NCBI RefSeq assembly: GCF_014243445.1
Contig: NZ_JACLQD010000001.1
Coordinates: 620,001 to 684,000 of the forward strand
Source of the DNA: Paragemmobacter straminiformis
Lineage (GTDB): Bacteria > Pseudomonadota > Alphaproteobacteria > Rhodobacterales > Rhodobacteraceae
DNA: 64,000 nucleotides
Direction: 5' to 3'
The position numbers were made by a program, and so were the translations under genes. How positions within the stretch are numbered: the first letter of the stretch is position 1; every line of letters starts with the position of its first letter. Below, piece after piece: positions 45,591-56,070 of this stretch. The notes below the pieces were generated by a model, which saw only the letters and a program-made list of their open reading frames with translations, was not told the DNA's origin and did not search any database.

Positions 45591-47411
45591 ATGACGCGTG
45601 GAACTTATCTCTTCAAGCGGGACGGGGTTTACTACGCCCGAATCGATGTTCCGACCGATCTGGTCGCCGCTTTGGGGAAAGAAACGCTCAAGAGGTCGCT
45701 CAAGACGAAAGACACACGCGAAGCAAAGTCCAAGTTGCCCTCGATCATCGCAGAGTGGCAGGACCTGTTTATCGCGACACGGTCCAAGCTCGCCGTTTCG
45801 CCCTCTGACCGAGAACACGCCGTCTGGGACCACTACACTTCGGAGTTGCGCGCTGACGAGTCGGAACGCGTTAATCGCCCATCGGAAACCGAGATCAAAG
45901 CAGCAATCGACCGTATTCAGGCGCGTGTCGAGAAAGGCGAAATCACCTCTACCGATCCGCTAACCCTTCTTGAGGCCACGCTCGACGTGCAAGTCATGAA
46001 GAATGCAAAGACGTTTTCCGAGACAGTGCGACGAGCCAAGCTCTCCGAACTGAAGCGTCATCTCGCGTCCAATATCACAGTCCTCGTCGCTGATGCCGTC
46101 GACGACTATCTGACGAAGAACAAGTTCAAGATCGCCAGATCAACCCCCGAATGGGTTTCGCTCGCACGACTTTTCATGCGCGCGGAGATCGACGCCCTTG
46201 AGCGAACAATGGAAAGGGATGTTGGCAACTACGAAGGTGTCCCGAAAGACCCGTTGATCAAGCAGCCATCGCAGGAGCGCGGTAGTCCGCACGGCTCGGC
46301 CGCGCCTGGAGAGACGATAGCGGAAGCCTTGGAAGCCTTTCGGAAGGAGAACCCGCGGAACGTTTCGAAGAGTAGGATCGACGAAGCCTGCCGCGACATC
46401 GGCATCTTCATTCAGACGGTCGGCCTTCGCTTCCCAATTGCGAACGTCACCAAGAAACACGTGCGCGACTGGAAGGCCCTGCTCATGAAGTATCCGGTGC
46501 GTGCTACCGAGGTCGTCGATCTCCGCGGCCTCACCATCGCCGAGGCCGTCGCTGCGAATGAAAAGCTTAAACGACCAGTGCTGTCGGACAGAACAGTGAA
46601 CCGATATCTGTCTAGCCTTTCCGCCTTTTGCTCCTGGGCTGCGGTGAACGGTTATATCACGACCAACCCATGCCAGGGGATGGCGCTTCCGAAAGAGCGC
46701 AGATCCAAGACGCTGCCTTTCACGAGCGATCAAATGAACATCCTCTTTCGTTCCCCTCTCTTCACGGGAGCCCAGAGTGGAGACAAGTGGAGCCTGATCG
46801 CCCGCCCCGGCAATGTCATGATCCGTGACCACCGGTTCTGGGTGCCGTTGATCATGCTCTTCACCGGTGCACGGCCAGGAGAAATCGGCCAACTCGCGCT
46901 GTCCGATGTGCGCGAGGAGCACGGGCACTGGATCATGCACATCACGACCGAGGGTGACGATCACGAGCAGGGCAAGACCGTAAAGACCGAAGGGTCCATG
47001 CGCGTCGTCCCGCTGCATCCGGAACTCATCAAGCTGGGCCTGCTGACATATCACAAAGAGCGGAAGGCAGCCGGCGATAGGCAGTTGTTTCCGGGCGCGA
47101 CGAGGAACGAGCGTGGGCAGATGATGTCGGATCTTTCACGAGAATTCGGCAAGTATCTTAAACGCATTGGCCTGAAAGACGGTCGCGGCCTCTCGCTCTA
47201 CTCGTTCCGCCATGGTGCAGCTGACGCGCTCAGGCGCGCGGGACATCTCGACGAACAATTCGGTTTCTTGCTTGGCCACACCAAGGCATCGATGACGCAA
47301 CGCTACGGACTTCTGCCCCAGGGAATGTTGGATCAGCGCGTCGAGCTTATCAGGTCGATCGCCTATCCGGGGTTGCAGCTAGGCCACCTCTATCTGCCCA
47401 CGCAACCTTAG
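45591..47411 (+). CDS. Tyrosine recombinase / integrase (DUF6538-type N terminus)
   Basis: Site-specific integrase of 606 residues. The N-terminal domain (YLFKRDGVYYARIDVPTDL) matches the DUF6538 beta-rich arm-binding type. The catalytic domain shows the first Arg in TGARPGEIGQLAL near 428, the HxxR-type box SFRHGAADALRRAG near 537-550 and the nucleophile Tyr in GHTKASMTQRYGLL near 572. The ATG at 45591 follows GGAGAGG; a longer frame to 45549 runs through the palindrome. Codon use is less GC-biased than upstream genes. It marks the left end of an integrated element. Confidence 0.93.
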   Translation: MTRGTYLFKRDGVYYARIDVPTDLVAALGKETLKRSLKTKDTREAKSKLPSIIAEWQDLFIATRSKLAVSPSDREHAVWDHYTSELRADESERVNRPSETEIKAAIDRIQARVEKGEITSTDPLTLLEATLDVQVMKNAKTFSETVRRAKLSELKRHLASNITVLVADAVDDYLTKNKFKIARSTPEWVSLARLFMRAEIDALERTMERDVGNYEGVPKDPLIKQPSQERGSPHGSAAPGETIAEALEAFRKENPRNVSKSRIDEACRDIGIFIQTVGLRFPIANVTKKHVRDWKALLMKYPVRATEVVDLRGLTIAEAVAANEKLKRPVLSDRTVNRYLSSLSAFCSWAAVNGYITTNPCQGMALPKERRSKTLPFTSDQMNILFRSPLFTGAQSGDKWSLIARPGNVMIRDHRFWVPLIMLFTGARPGEIGQLALSDVREEHGHWIMHITTEGDDHEQGKTVKTEGSMRVVPLHPELIKLGLLTYHKERKAAGDRQLFPGATRNERGQMMSDLSREFGKYLKRIGLKDGRGLSLYSFRHGAADALRRAGHLDEQFGFLLGHTKASMTQRYGLLPQGMLDQRVELIRSIAYPGLQLGHLYLPTQP

Positions 47412-47496
47412 CCTCGCGCTAGTAAAGCATCGCACTGTCGTCGAGCTACCGACTGCATTGCCAAACGCAGCCGACATCGGTTCTACTGCCGGATGA

Positions 47497-49349
<1,853 letters not shown>

Positions 49350-49353
<4 letters not shown>

Positions 49354-50669
49354 CAAGGCAGTATCCGGCGTATCGGGAATCTGGGGTGGAGTGGCTTGGG
49401 CAACTTCCCGACGGGTGGTCAGTGATGAACCCTCGCCGCATCTTTTCGCAAGAACGGGAACCTGCACAGGCAACAGACGAGCAGTTGTCTGCGACTCAGA
49501 AAAGCGGGGTCATTCCGCAAAGACTTTACATGGAGCAGGAAGACCAGAAAGTGGTTCTGGCCCTTGCAGGTCTCGACAACTTCAAGCGCGTCAGAGCGGG
49601 TGACTTCGTCATTAGTCTTCGCAGTTTTCAAGGCGGTATTGAGCGAAGCTCGTATGATGGGTGTGTCAGTCCTGCCTACACCGTCTTGCGTCCGAAGCTG
49701 AAAACTGATGGTGGCTATTTCCGTTACCTGCTGAAGACCGATGAGTTCATCTTAAAACTGCAATCCGTGACGTCTGGGATTCGAGACGGCAGAAATGTCA
49801 GCTATGAGCAGTTTGCACTTGTTCCGCTTTGCTTCCCTCCCCTGCCCGAACAAACCGCCATCGCAGCCTTCCTCGACCGAGAGACGGCCAAGATCGATGC
49901 GCTGGTCGAGGAACAGCGGAGACTGATCGATCTGCTGCGCGAAAAGCGGCAGGCCGTCATCAGCCACGCCGTCACCCGTGGACTGAACCCCGCCGCCAAG
50001 CTGAAACCCTCGGGCGTGGACTGGCTGGGCGATGTGCCGGAGTGGTGGGAGGTGGCAAGCGTCCGTCGCTGTTCAACCCGCGTAGTGACAGGCAGCACCC
50101 CGTCAAACGATGCGCCCAATACTGAACAAGACGAAGCCTTCGCTTGGTATACTCCCGGCGATTTCAGTGAAGAGTTGCTGCTTTCTGCGTCCGCTCGAAG
50201 CGTGCCAAGTTCAACCGTTCTCGCGGGCGAACTGCGGGTATTCCCGTCCAACAGCGTTTTGGTGGTCAGTATAGGCGCTACACTCGGGAAAGTGGGCTAC
50301 AGCGAAGTGGCGTGCTCAGCCAACCAGCAGATCAACGCTATTGTTCCCAACGAAAAGGTGACGGCTCGCTTCCTAGCCTATTCACTGTCCGAAAAAACTG
50401 CAGTGATGCGCTTCCTGTCAAATGCGTCGACAATCGGCATTATGAACCAAGAAAAGACAAAGGAAATTGTTATCGCGGTTCCTCCTATTCGAGAGCAGGA
50501 CGACATAGTTCGGTATTTAGACCAGCGAACTAGCGAGTTAAAAGCGCTCAGCGAAACCGCCGAAGTTGCCATCACTCTCCTCCAAGAACGCCGTGCCGCT
50601 CTCATCTCTGCCGCCGTAACAGGCAAGATCGACGTGCGCGACTTCGCGGCCGAAACCGAAGCCGCATGA
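49350..50669 (+). CDS. hsdS: Type I restriction-modification specificity subunit
   Basis: Specificity subunit of 439 residues with two target recognition domains (about 15-160 and 225-375) separated by conserved helical regions: [20 protein letters not shown] near 165 and [18 protein letters not shown] near 380. Each half opens with the same GVEWLG / GVDWLG phrase. Both recognition domains differ in composition from the conserved parts, as expected for swapped modules. The target sequence cannot be predicted by eye. It overlaps hsdM and the GIY-YIG gene by four bases each. Confidence 0.94.
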
Positions 50670-51589
50670 TGACCCAGACCCTTGGCAAATCGCTCGAACT
50701 CTTCTTCATCGACGGTCGCCCCGACGGCATCCTGACCGCCGAGGTGTTCAACTGGACCGGCCATGTCCTGATGACCCCGCGCACCCGCATCGCCGATGCG
50801 CTGAAACGCGACGAGGCCGCGCATACCGGCGTCTATCTGCTGCTTGGCGAGCGCGATGGCGAACCGCTGGCATATGTCGGCGAAAGCGACAACATCCGCA
50901 AACGCATCACGCAACACGACGTGCAGAAGGACTGGTGGGAAACGGCGGTGCTGGTCACCACCTCGGCCAACAACCTGAACAAGGCGCATGTCCGCTACCT
51001 CGAAGCGCGGCTCGTTGCCAAGGCGAAAGAGGTGGGCCGCGTTCCCCTCGACAACGGCACCGCCCCCGCCGCCATGGGGCTGACCGAGTCTGCCCGCGCC
51101 AACATGGAGGCTTTCCTCGATTACCTCTGGATGGTCCTGCCCGCCCTACGCATCGACATGTTCCTGCAACACGCCAAGCCCAAGGGGGCTGCATCAGTCG
51201 CCGCCACGGTGGCATCCGGCCCCGTGTTCGAACTGGTGAACAAAAAGCACGGGCTGCATGCGAGGGCATCGCTGATCGACGGTGAATTCGTGGTGCTCGA
51301 AGGATCGACCGCCCGCCTGACATGGGCCAGCGCGGCGCAGAACCAGCACAGCTACGCCCATATGCGCGACGATCTGGAAAAGGCAGGCATCTTGTCACCC
51401 CAAGGTCCCGTCTGCGTCTTTACGGCCAGCTACGCCTTCAGCAGCCCAAGCGCAGCCGCCGCCATCGTAAACGGCCGCCCCGCCAACGGCCGCATCGAAT
51501 GGCACGTGCCCGGCACCCAACAGACCTACCACGCGTGGGAGGCGGCAAACCTCGCCGCTCAAGTTCCGAGCGACGAGGATTTCGAATGA
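50666..51589 (+). CDS. GIY-YIG nuclease-like protein with C-terminal DUF4357
   Basis: Protein of 307 residues within the restriction operon. A GIY-YIG fold is at 52-130: TGVYLLLGERDGEPLAYVGE followed by Arg80 and His84, so the GIY, YIG and Arg positions are kept. The C-terminal DUF4357 (about 195-295) shows VFTASYAFSSPSAAAAIVNG and an ending with W-x-VPGTQQTYHAWE. Such proteins are often annotated next to type I restriction genes but their job is unknown; they may nick DNA or act as an accessory effector. ATG 50666 or 50669 can start it. It overlaps both neighbours by four bases. Confidence 0.85.
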   Translation: MMTQTLGKSLELFFIDGRPDGILTAEVFNWTGHVLMTPRTRIADALKRDEAAHTGVYLLLGERDGEPLAYVGESDNIRKRITQHDVQKDWWETAVLVTTSANNLNKAHVRYLEARLVAKAKEVGRVPLDNGTAPAAMGLTESARANMEAFLDYLWMVLPALRIDMFLQHAKPKGAASVAATVASGPVFELVNKKHGLHARASLIDGEFVVLEGSTARLTWASAAQNQHSYAHMRDDLEKAGILSPQGPVCVFTASYAFSSPSAAAAIVNGRPANGRIEWHVPGTQQTYHAWEAANLAAQVPSDEDFE

Positions 51590-52224
51590 CCGAGATCTCC
51601 CCCGAGCACATCGAATGGGCCACTGTCGACCGGATGCGGCAGATGCTGGCCCAACCGCGTCAGGGGTTCGAGGTGACGGGGACGCTCGCCTTATTCACGG
51701 GAATTCTGTGCTGGACCATGCAGCGTATCCGGACAGACGATGACCAGACGGATGGCATCGCAAAGAAAATGGCGACCCTCTCGAAAAGCTTACAGAAACG
51801 ACCGTTTAGCCAGTTCTTAAAGACTGAACCGAAAGAGGTTTTCACAACGAGTCTTGACGGATCTGGCGTGAGTTCAGTTGCGCTCAATTCAATGACAGAT
51901 TTCAAGAAGGACGGAAAAACCCTTAGCGCATACAACGGTCTTGTCGCGTTGCGAAACGCCGTTGGTCATGGTGATGCCCGCCGACTCACCCCGATAAACC
52001 GGGAAGGCCAGTTGCTTGGATACAGGTTCCTTTGCACCCAAGCATATCAGGCCGAGAACAACGGCACGTGGATCGAGAAGTGGCGCGGCACTCTCAGTCT
52101 CGACGTCGAAGGAATGACCAGCATCGCCGGCGAACTGGCACTTCAATTCTGTGAGACTCTGCAAGATGGCAGACCCAATTTCGAGACCGAGGCGCGCAAA
52201 GTCCTCGAGGCGCCTCCACGATGA
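51586..52224 (+). CDS. HEPN-like protein in the restriction operon
   Basis: Helical protein of 212 residues. The segment VALRNAVGHGDARRL places Arg123 and His128 in the R-x4-H arrangement typical of HEPN ribonucleases, with a preceding Ser/Asn-rich helix. The N part (EVTGTLALFTGILCWTMQRI) is a hydrophobic helix of the kind seen in HEPN bundles. This suggests an RNase effector, but the call rests on one motif and overall helicity. It overlaps the genes on both sides by four bases. Codon use is mixed and less GC-rich than hsdM. Confidence 0.55.
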   Translation: MTEISPEHIEWATVDRMRQMLAQPRQGFEVTGTLALFTGILCWTMQRIRTDDDQTDGIAKKMATLSKSLQKRPFSQFLKTEPKEVFTTSLDGSGVSSVALNSMTDFKKDGKTLSAYNGLVALRNAVGHGDARRLTPINREGQLLGYRFLCTQAYQAENNGTWIEKWRGTLSLDVEGMTSIAGELALQFCETLQDGRPNFETEARKVLEAPPR

Positions 52225-52916
52225 TTGGATCAGATGACCCGCTCACCGACGCCCTGAATGACCTGACTGGACCCGAACTGTCCTGTTATTGCCCTTGCGC
52301 GGGACGCGACGTCAGTCTGGCGCTGGCATGGTTCGGATCACGCTTCGACCGCTTCGTCTTCTGCGACCGTGGTTACCGCCGCGAGAACATGACCGGGCGC
52401 GATGCGGTTCCAGCGAATTGGAAGCGCATTCATGTGGTGCCCGAAGAACGACGGCGGCCTGATGAAAGACCAGACCGCTCGTTCATGCCAAAGGTCATCG
52501 AAACATGGCATCGCCCTGACGGTTCTGCGGTGGTTCTGGAGTTTCGGGCAGAGCCCGCGGAAGACTGCCTAACAGCACGCTTCGCTGCCGGGACGATCTC
52601 GGCGCTTTTGCACATCAACGACGGCGTCGGCGAGGGGGGGTCAAACCTGTGGTTTCTCGGAACTCCGGGACAGTGCCAAGCACAGGCAAGCCGTTGCCTG
52701 CTTCCCGAGGTGGAAGCTCGGCTGGCGGATGAGGCTCTGATCATAACAGACGGAATGCTGACTGACCGTGAATTTGCCAACTCAAGACCGTTCCGGCGCA
52801 ATGGTCGGTCGTGGAAGCCAATTGCGGACTTAGATGCCACCCGTGAGCGCGGGCATGGTGTGACCGTCTGGCGCACAACGCTTATGCGAGAGGTTCAAGA
52901 TGACTTTGCACCGTGA
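52221..52916 (+). CDS. Unknown protein in the restriction operon
   Basis: Protein of 231 residues with no family that I can name. The N part has CYCPCAGRDVSLALAWFGSR and FDRFVFCDRGYR, giving a Cys/Asp-rich pattern reminiscent of small uncharacterised proteins with a YYPCSG-type opening. The middle has HINDGVGEGGSNLWFLGTPG, which could be a ligand or nucleotide loop. It has no membrane segment. Its start lies in the last four bases of the HEPN-like gene, and its end overlaps hsdR by 17 bp, so it is fully embedded in the operon. Confidence 0.65.
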   Translation: MIGSDDPLTDALNDLTGPELSCYCPCAGRDVSLALAWFGSRFDRFVFCDRGYRRENMTGRDAVPANWKRIHVVPEERRRPDERPDRSFMPKVIETWHRPDGSAVVLEFRAEPAEDCLTARFAAGTISALLHINDGVGEGGSNLWFLGTPGQCQAQASRCLLPEVEARLADEALIITDGMLTDREFANSRPFRRNGRSWKPIADLDATRERGHGVTVWRTTLMREVQDDFAP

Positions 52917-55900
52917 GGTCAAACTCGAGGACCAGATCTGCGCCGCGATGGCCGCCTCGGGCTGGCTTCACGCGGACGGCGATGCCGCCCTCTACGACCG
53001 CGCCCGCGCCCTGTTCCCCGCCGACATCATCGCATGGGTCCAAGCCAGCCAGCCCAAGGCGTGGGAGACGCTGAGCAAGAACCACGGCACGGCGGCAGAG
53101 GTGATGCTGCTCGACCGCATCCGCAAGCAGATCGACGAGCGGGGCACCCTCGAGGTGCTGCGCAGGGGCGTCGAGATGATTGGGCTTCGCTCGGAGATAA
53201 AGCTAGCGCAGTTCAAACCCGCATTCGGGACGAACGACGAGTTGACCGCCAGCTACAACGCCAACCGCCTGCGCGTGGTGCGGCAGGTGCGCTATTCGCT
53301 TCAGAACGAGAACAGCATCGATCTGGTGCTCTTCCTTAACGGCATCCCTGTCGCCACGGCTGAATTGAAGACCGACTTCACCCAAGGCATTCAGGACGCC
53401 GTAGACCAGTATCGCTTCGACCGCCTGCCCACCCCCAAGGGCAAGCCCACAGAGCCCCTTCTAAGCTTCCCCGGCGGCGCCTTGGTGCACTTCGCGGTGA
53501 GCGATTCCGAAGTGATGATGACCACCCGCCTCGCTGGCCCCGACACGCGCTTTCTGCCGTTCAACAAGGGTGACCACGGCGGCAAGGGCAATCCGGTGAA
53601 CCCGAATGGGCACCGCACGGCCTACCTGTGGGACGAGGTCTGGCAGCGCGACAGCCTGCTGGAAATCCTTGGCCGATACATGGTCGCGACGAAAGACGCC
53701 AAGAAGCAGATCACCGGGATGATCTTCCCCCGTTACCATCAGCTTGACGCCACCCGAAAGCTGCAAGCGGCGGTGCTGGCCGAGGGTGCTGGTGGGAAAT
53801 ACCTCATCCAGCATTCGGCTGGTTCAGGTAAGACCAATTCCATCGCCTGGTCCGCCCACTTCCTCGCCGATCTCCACGACGCCGAACACCAAAAGGTCTT
53901 TGACTCTGTGCTTGTGGTGTCTGACCGCAATGTGATCGACACGCAGCTTCAGGAAGCGATTTTCAGCTTCGAGCGGACAACCGGGGTCGTGGCCACGATC
54001 AACAGCGATGCAGGGGCCAAGAGCGGGCAACTGGCAACGGCGCTGGCAGGTGGCAAGAAGATCGTCGTCTGCACCATCCAGACTTTTCCCTACGCGCTGG
54101 CGGCAGTGCAAGAGCTTGCAGCATCCAAAGGCAAGCGGTTTGCCGTCATCGCCGATGAAGCCCATAGCAGCCAGACAGGCGAGGCTGCGTCGAAGCTGAA
54201 GCTAGTGCTGTCGGCAGAAGAGGCCGCAGACGTGGCGGACGGAGGCGAGGTCAGCGCCGAAGACGTGCTTGCCGCCCAGATGGCCGCACGGGTGGGCGAG
54301 ACAGGCATCACCTATGTGGCCTTCACGGCGACCCCCAAGGCAAAAACGCTGGAACTGTTTGGGCGGCGCCCAGACCCCAGCCTGCCTGTCAGTTCAACCA
54401 ACCTGCCCGAGGCATTTCATGTCTATTCGATGCGGCAGGCGATCGAGGAAGGATTCATCCTCGATGTGTTGAAGAACTACACGCCCTACAGCCTCGCCTT
54501 CCGCCTGGCAGGGGATGGCAAGGAGATCGACGAGAAAGAGGTCGAGCGTAACGAGGCTGTCAAAGCCCTGATGCGCTGGGTTCGTCTTCACCCCTACAAC
54601 ATCAGCCAGAAGGTGCAGGTGGTGGTCGAACACTACCGCGCCATGGTGCAGCCTCTGCTTGAAGGTAAGGCCAAGGCGATGGTCGTTGTGGGCAGCCGTC
54701 ACGAAGCCGTGCGATGGCAATTGGCAATCGAGAAATACATCAAGTCCAAGGGCTACAAGCTGGGAACCCTCGTCGCCTTCTCGGGCGAGGTAATCGACAA
54801 AGAGAGCGGGGCCGAGCCGTTCACCGAGACCAGCAAGCAGCTGAACCCCGGCCTCAAAGGACGCGACATACGGGAAACCTTCAAGGAACCTGACTATCAT
54901 ATCCTGCTGGTCGCCAACAAATTCCAGACTGGTTTCGACCAGCCACTGCTTTGCGGGATGTATGTGGATCGTCGCCTCGCGGGCATCCAAGCGGTGCAGA
55001 CCCTGTCGCGCCTGAACAGGGCTTATCAGAGCGGCGGTGTGGTCAAGGACACGACCTACGTCCTCGATTTCGTGAACAGCAGCGATGACATCCTCAAGGC
55101 CTTCCGCACTTACTACGGGACAGCGGTGTTGGAAGACGTGACCGACCCGAACATCGTCTTCGACCTAAGGGCAAAGCTGGATGCGGCGGGGCATTACGAC
55201 GACTTCGAGGTCGATCGCGTTGTGCAGGTCGAAGTGAACCCAAAGTCCACCCACGGAGATCTGGTCGCGGCGATCTCTCCTGTCGCAGACCGCTTGCTGA
55301 AAGCCTATCGGGCCGCTCATGAGCGCGTGAATACTGCACGTGATAGCGGAGACGACAACACGTCCAAAGACGCTCAAGACACGCTCTCAGCGCTTCTTCT
55401 CTTCAAGAACGATATGGGTGCGTTCCTCCGTCTCTACACCTTCCTGTCGCAAATCTTCGACTACGGGAACACGGCTATCGAGGCCCGGAGCATCTTCTAC
55501 CGCCGCCTCATCCCGCTGCTCGAATTCGGCAGAGAGCGCACATCGCTCGATGTATCGAAGGTTGTCCTGACGCACCACAAGCTGAAGTCAGGCGGGCAGC
55601 AGCAGCTGTTCTTGGGGGGTGATGCTGAGCCCCTGAAGCCGCTTACCGCGACTGGTTCTGGGACGCTACAAGAGAAGGAGAAAGCGCTTCTGGCAGAGAT
55701 ATTGGCGAAGCTGAACGACCTTTTCCAAGGCGACGTCACCGACGATGACCAACTCATCTACGTAAACAATGTGATTAAAGGTAAACTGATGGAAAGCGCG
55801 ACGCTGGTCCAACAGGCAACCCACAACAGCAAAGAGCAGTTCGCAAACTCGCCCACCCTCATGCCAGCGCTGACAGATGCGATCATCGACTCGCTGGAGG

Positions 55901-56028
55901 CACACAATACAATGAGCAAACGGGCGCTAGAGTCTTCGGCGATACGGCAGGCGTTGATTGATATCTTGCTCGGGCCCGGACAGCTTTATGAAGCTCTGCG
56001 CAGTAAGTCCGGTGTAGCTCATCCATGA
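52900..56028 (+). CDS. hsdR: Type I restriction enzyme subunit R
   Basis: Motor and nuclease subunit of 1042 residues. The N-terminal nuclease domain has ENSIDLVLFLNG and VATAELKTDF, fitting the Asp and Glu-x-Lys catalytic residues near 140-160. The helicase domains contain Walker A SAGSGKTNS at about 306, DEAH box IADEAHSSQTG near 416 and LVANKFQTGFDQP with a later QTLSRLNRAY. The helical C domain follows. The start lies 17 bp inside the preceding gene. It translocates and cuts unmodified foreign DNA when joined to HsdM and HsdS. A strong hairpin follows the stop. Confidence 0.94.
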   Translation: MTLHREVKLEDQICAAMAASGWLHADGDAALYDRARALFPADIIAWVQASQPKAWETLSKNHGTAAEVMLLDRIRKQIDERGTLEVLRRGVEMIGLRSEIKLAQFKPAFGTNDELTASYNANRLRVVRQVRYSLQNENSIDLVLFLNGIPVATAELKTDFTQGIQDAVDQYRFDRLPTPKGKPTEPLLSFPGGALVHFAVSDSEVMMTTRLAGPDTRFLPFNKGDHGGKGNPVNPNGHRTAYLWDEVWQRDSLLEILGRYMVATKDAKKQITGMIFPRYHQLDATRKLQAAVLAEGAGGKYLIQHSAGSGKTNSIAWSAHFLADLHDAEHQKVFDSVLVVSDRNVIDTQLQEAIFSFERTTGVVATINSDAGAKSGQLATALAGGKKIVVCTIQTFPYALAAVQELAASKGKRFAVIADEAHSSQTGEAASKLKLVLSAEEAADVADGGEVSAEDVLAAQMAARVGETGITYVAFTATPKAKTLELFGRRPDPSLPVSSTNLPEAFHVYSMRQAIEEGFILDVLKNYTPYSLAFRLAGDGKEIDEKEVERNEAVKALMRWVRLHPYNISQKVQVVVEHYRAMVQPLLEGKAKAMVVVGSRHEAVRWQLAIEKYIKSKGYKLGTLVAFSGEVIDKESGAEPFTETSKQLNPGLKGRDIRETFKEPDYHILLVANKFQTGFDQPLLCGMYVDRRLAGIQAVQTLSRLNRAYQSGGVVKDTTYVLDFVNSSDDILKAFRTYYGTAVLEDVTDPNIVFDLRAKLDAAGHYDDFEVDRVVQVEVNPKSTHGDLVAAISPVADRLLKAYRAAHERVNTARDSGDDNTSKDAQDTLSALLLFKNDMGAFLRLYTFLSQIFDYGNTAIEARSIFYRRLIPLLEFGRERTSLDVSKVVLTHHKLKSGGQQQLFLGGDAEPLKPLTATGSGTLQEKEKALLAEILAKLNDLFQGDVTDDDQLIYVNNVIKGKLMESATLVQQATHNSKEQFANSPTLMPALTDAIIDSLEAHNTMSKRALESSAIRQALIDILLGPGQLYEALRSKSGVAHP

Positions 56029-56040
56029 TCTTAAAATTGA

Positions 56041-56063
56041 TGGGACCGGCGGGACCGGTCCCA
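56041..56063. terminator. Bidirectional terminator after hsdR
   Basis: Perfect 9-bp stem TGGGACCGG / CCGGTCCCA with a CGGGA loop between the convergent hsdR and DUF927 genes (42-bp gap). AT-rich flanks on both sides (TTAAAATTGA, TTTGATCAATT) support termination in both directions. Confidence 0.75.
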
Positions 56064-56070
56064 TGTTTGA

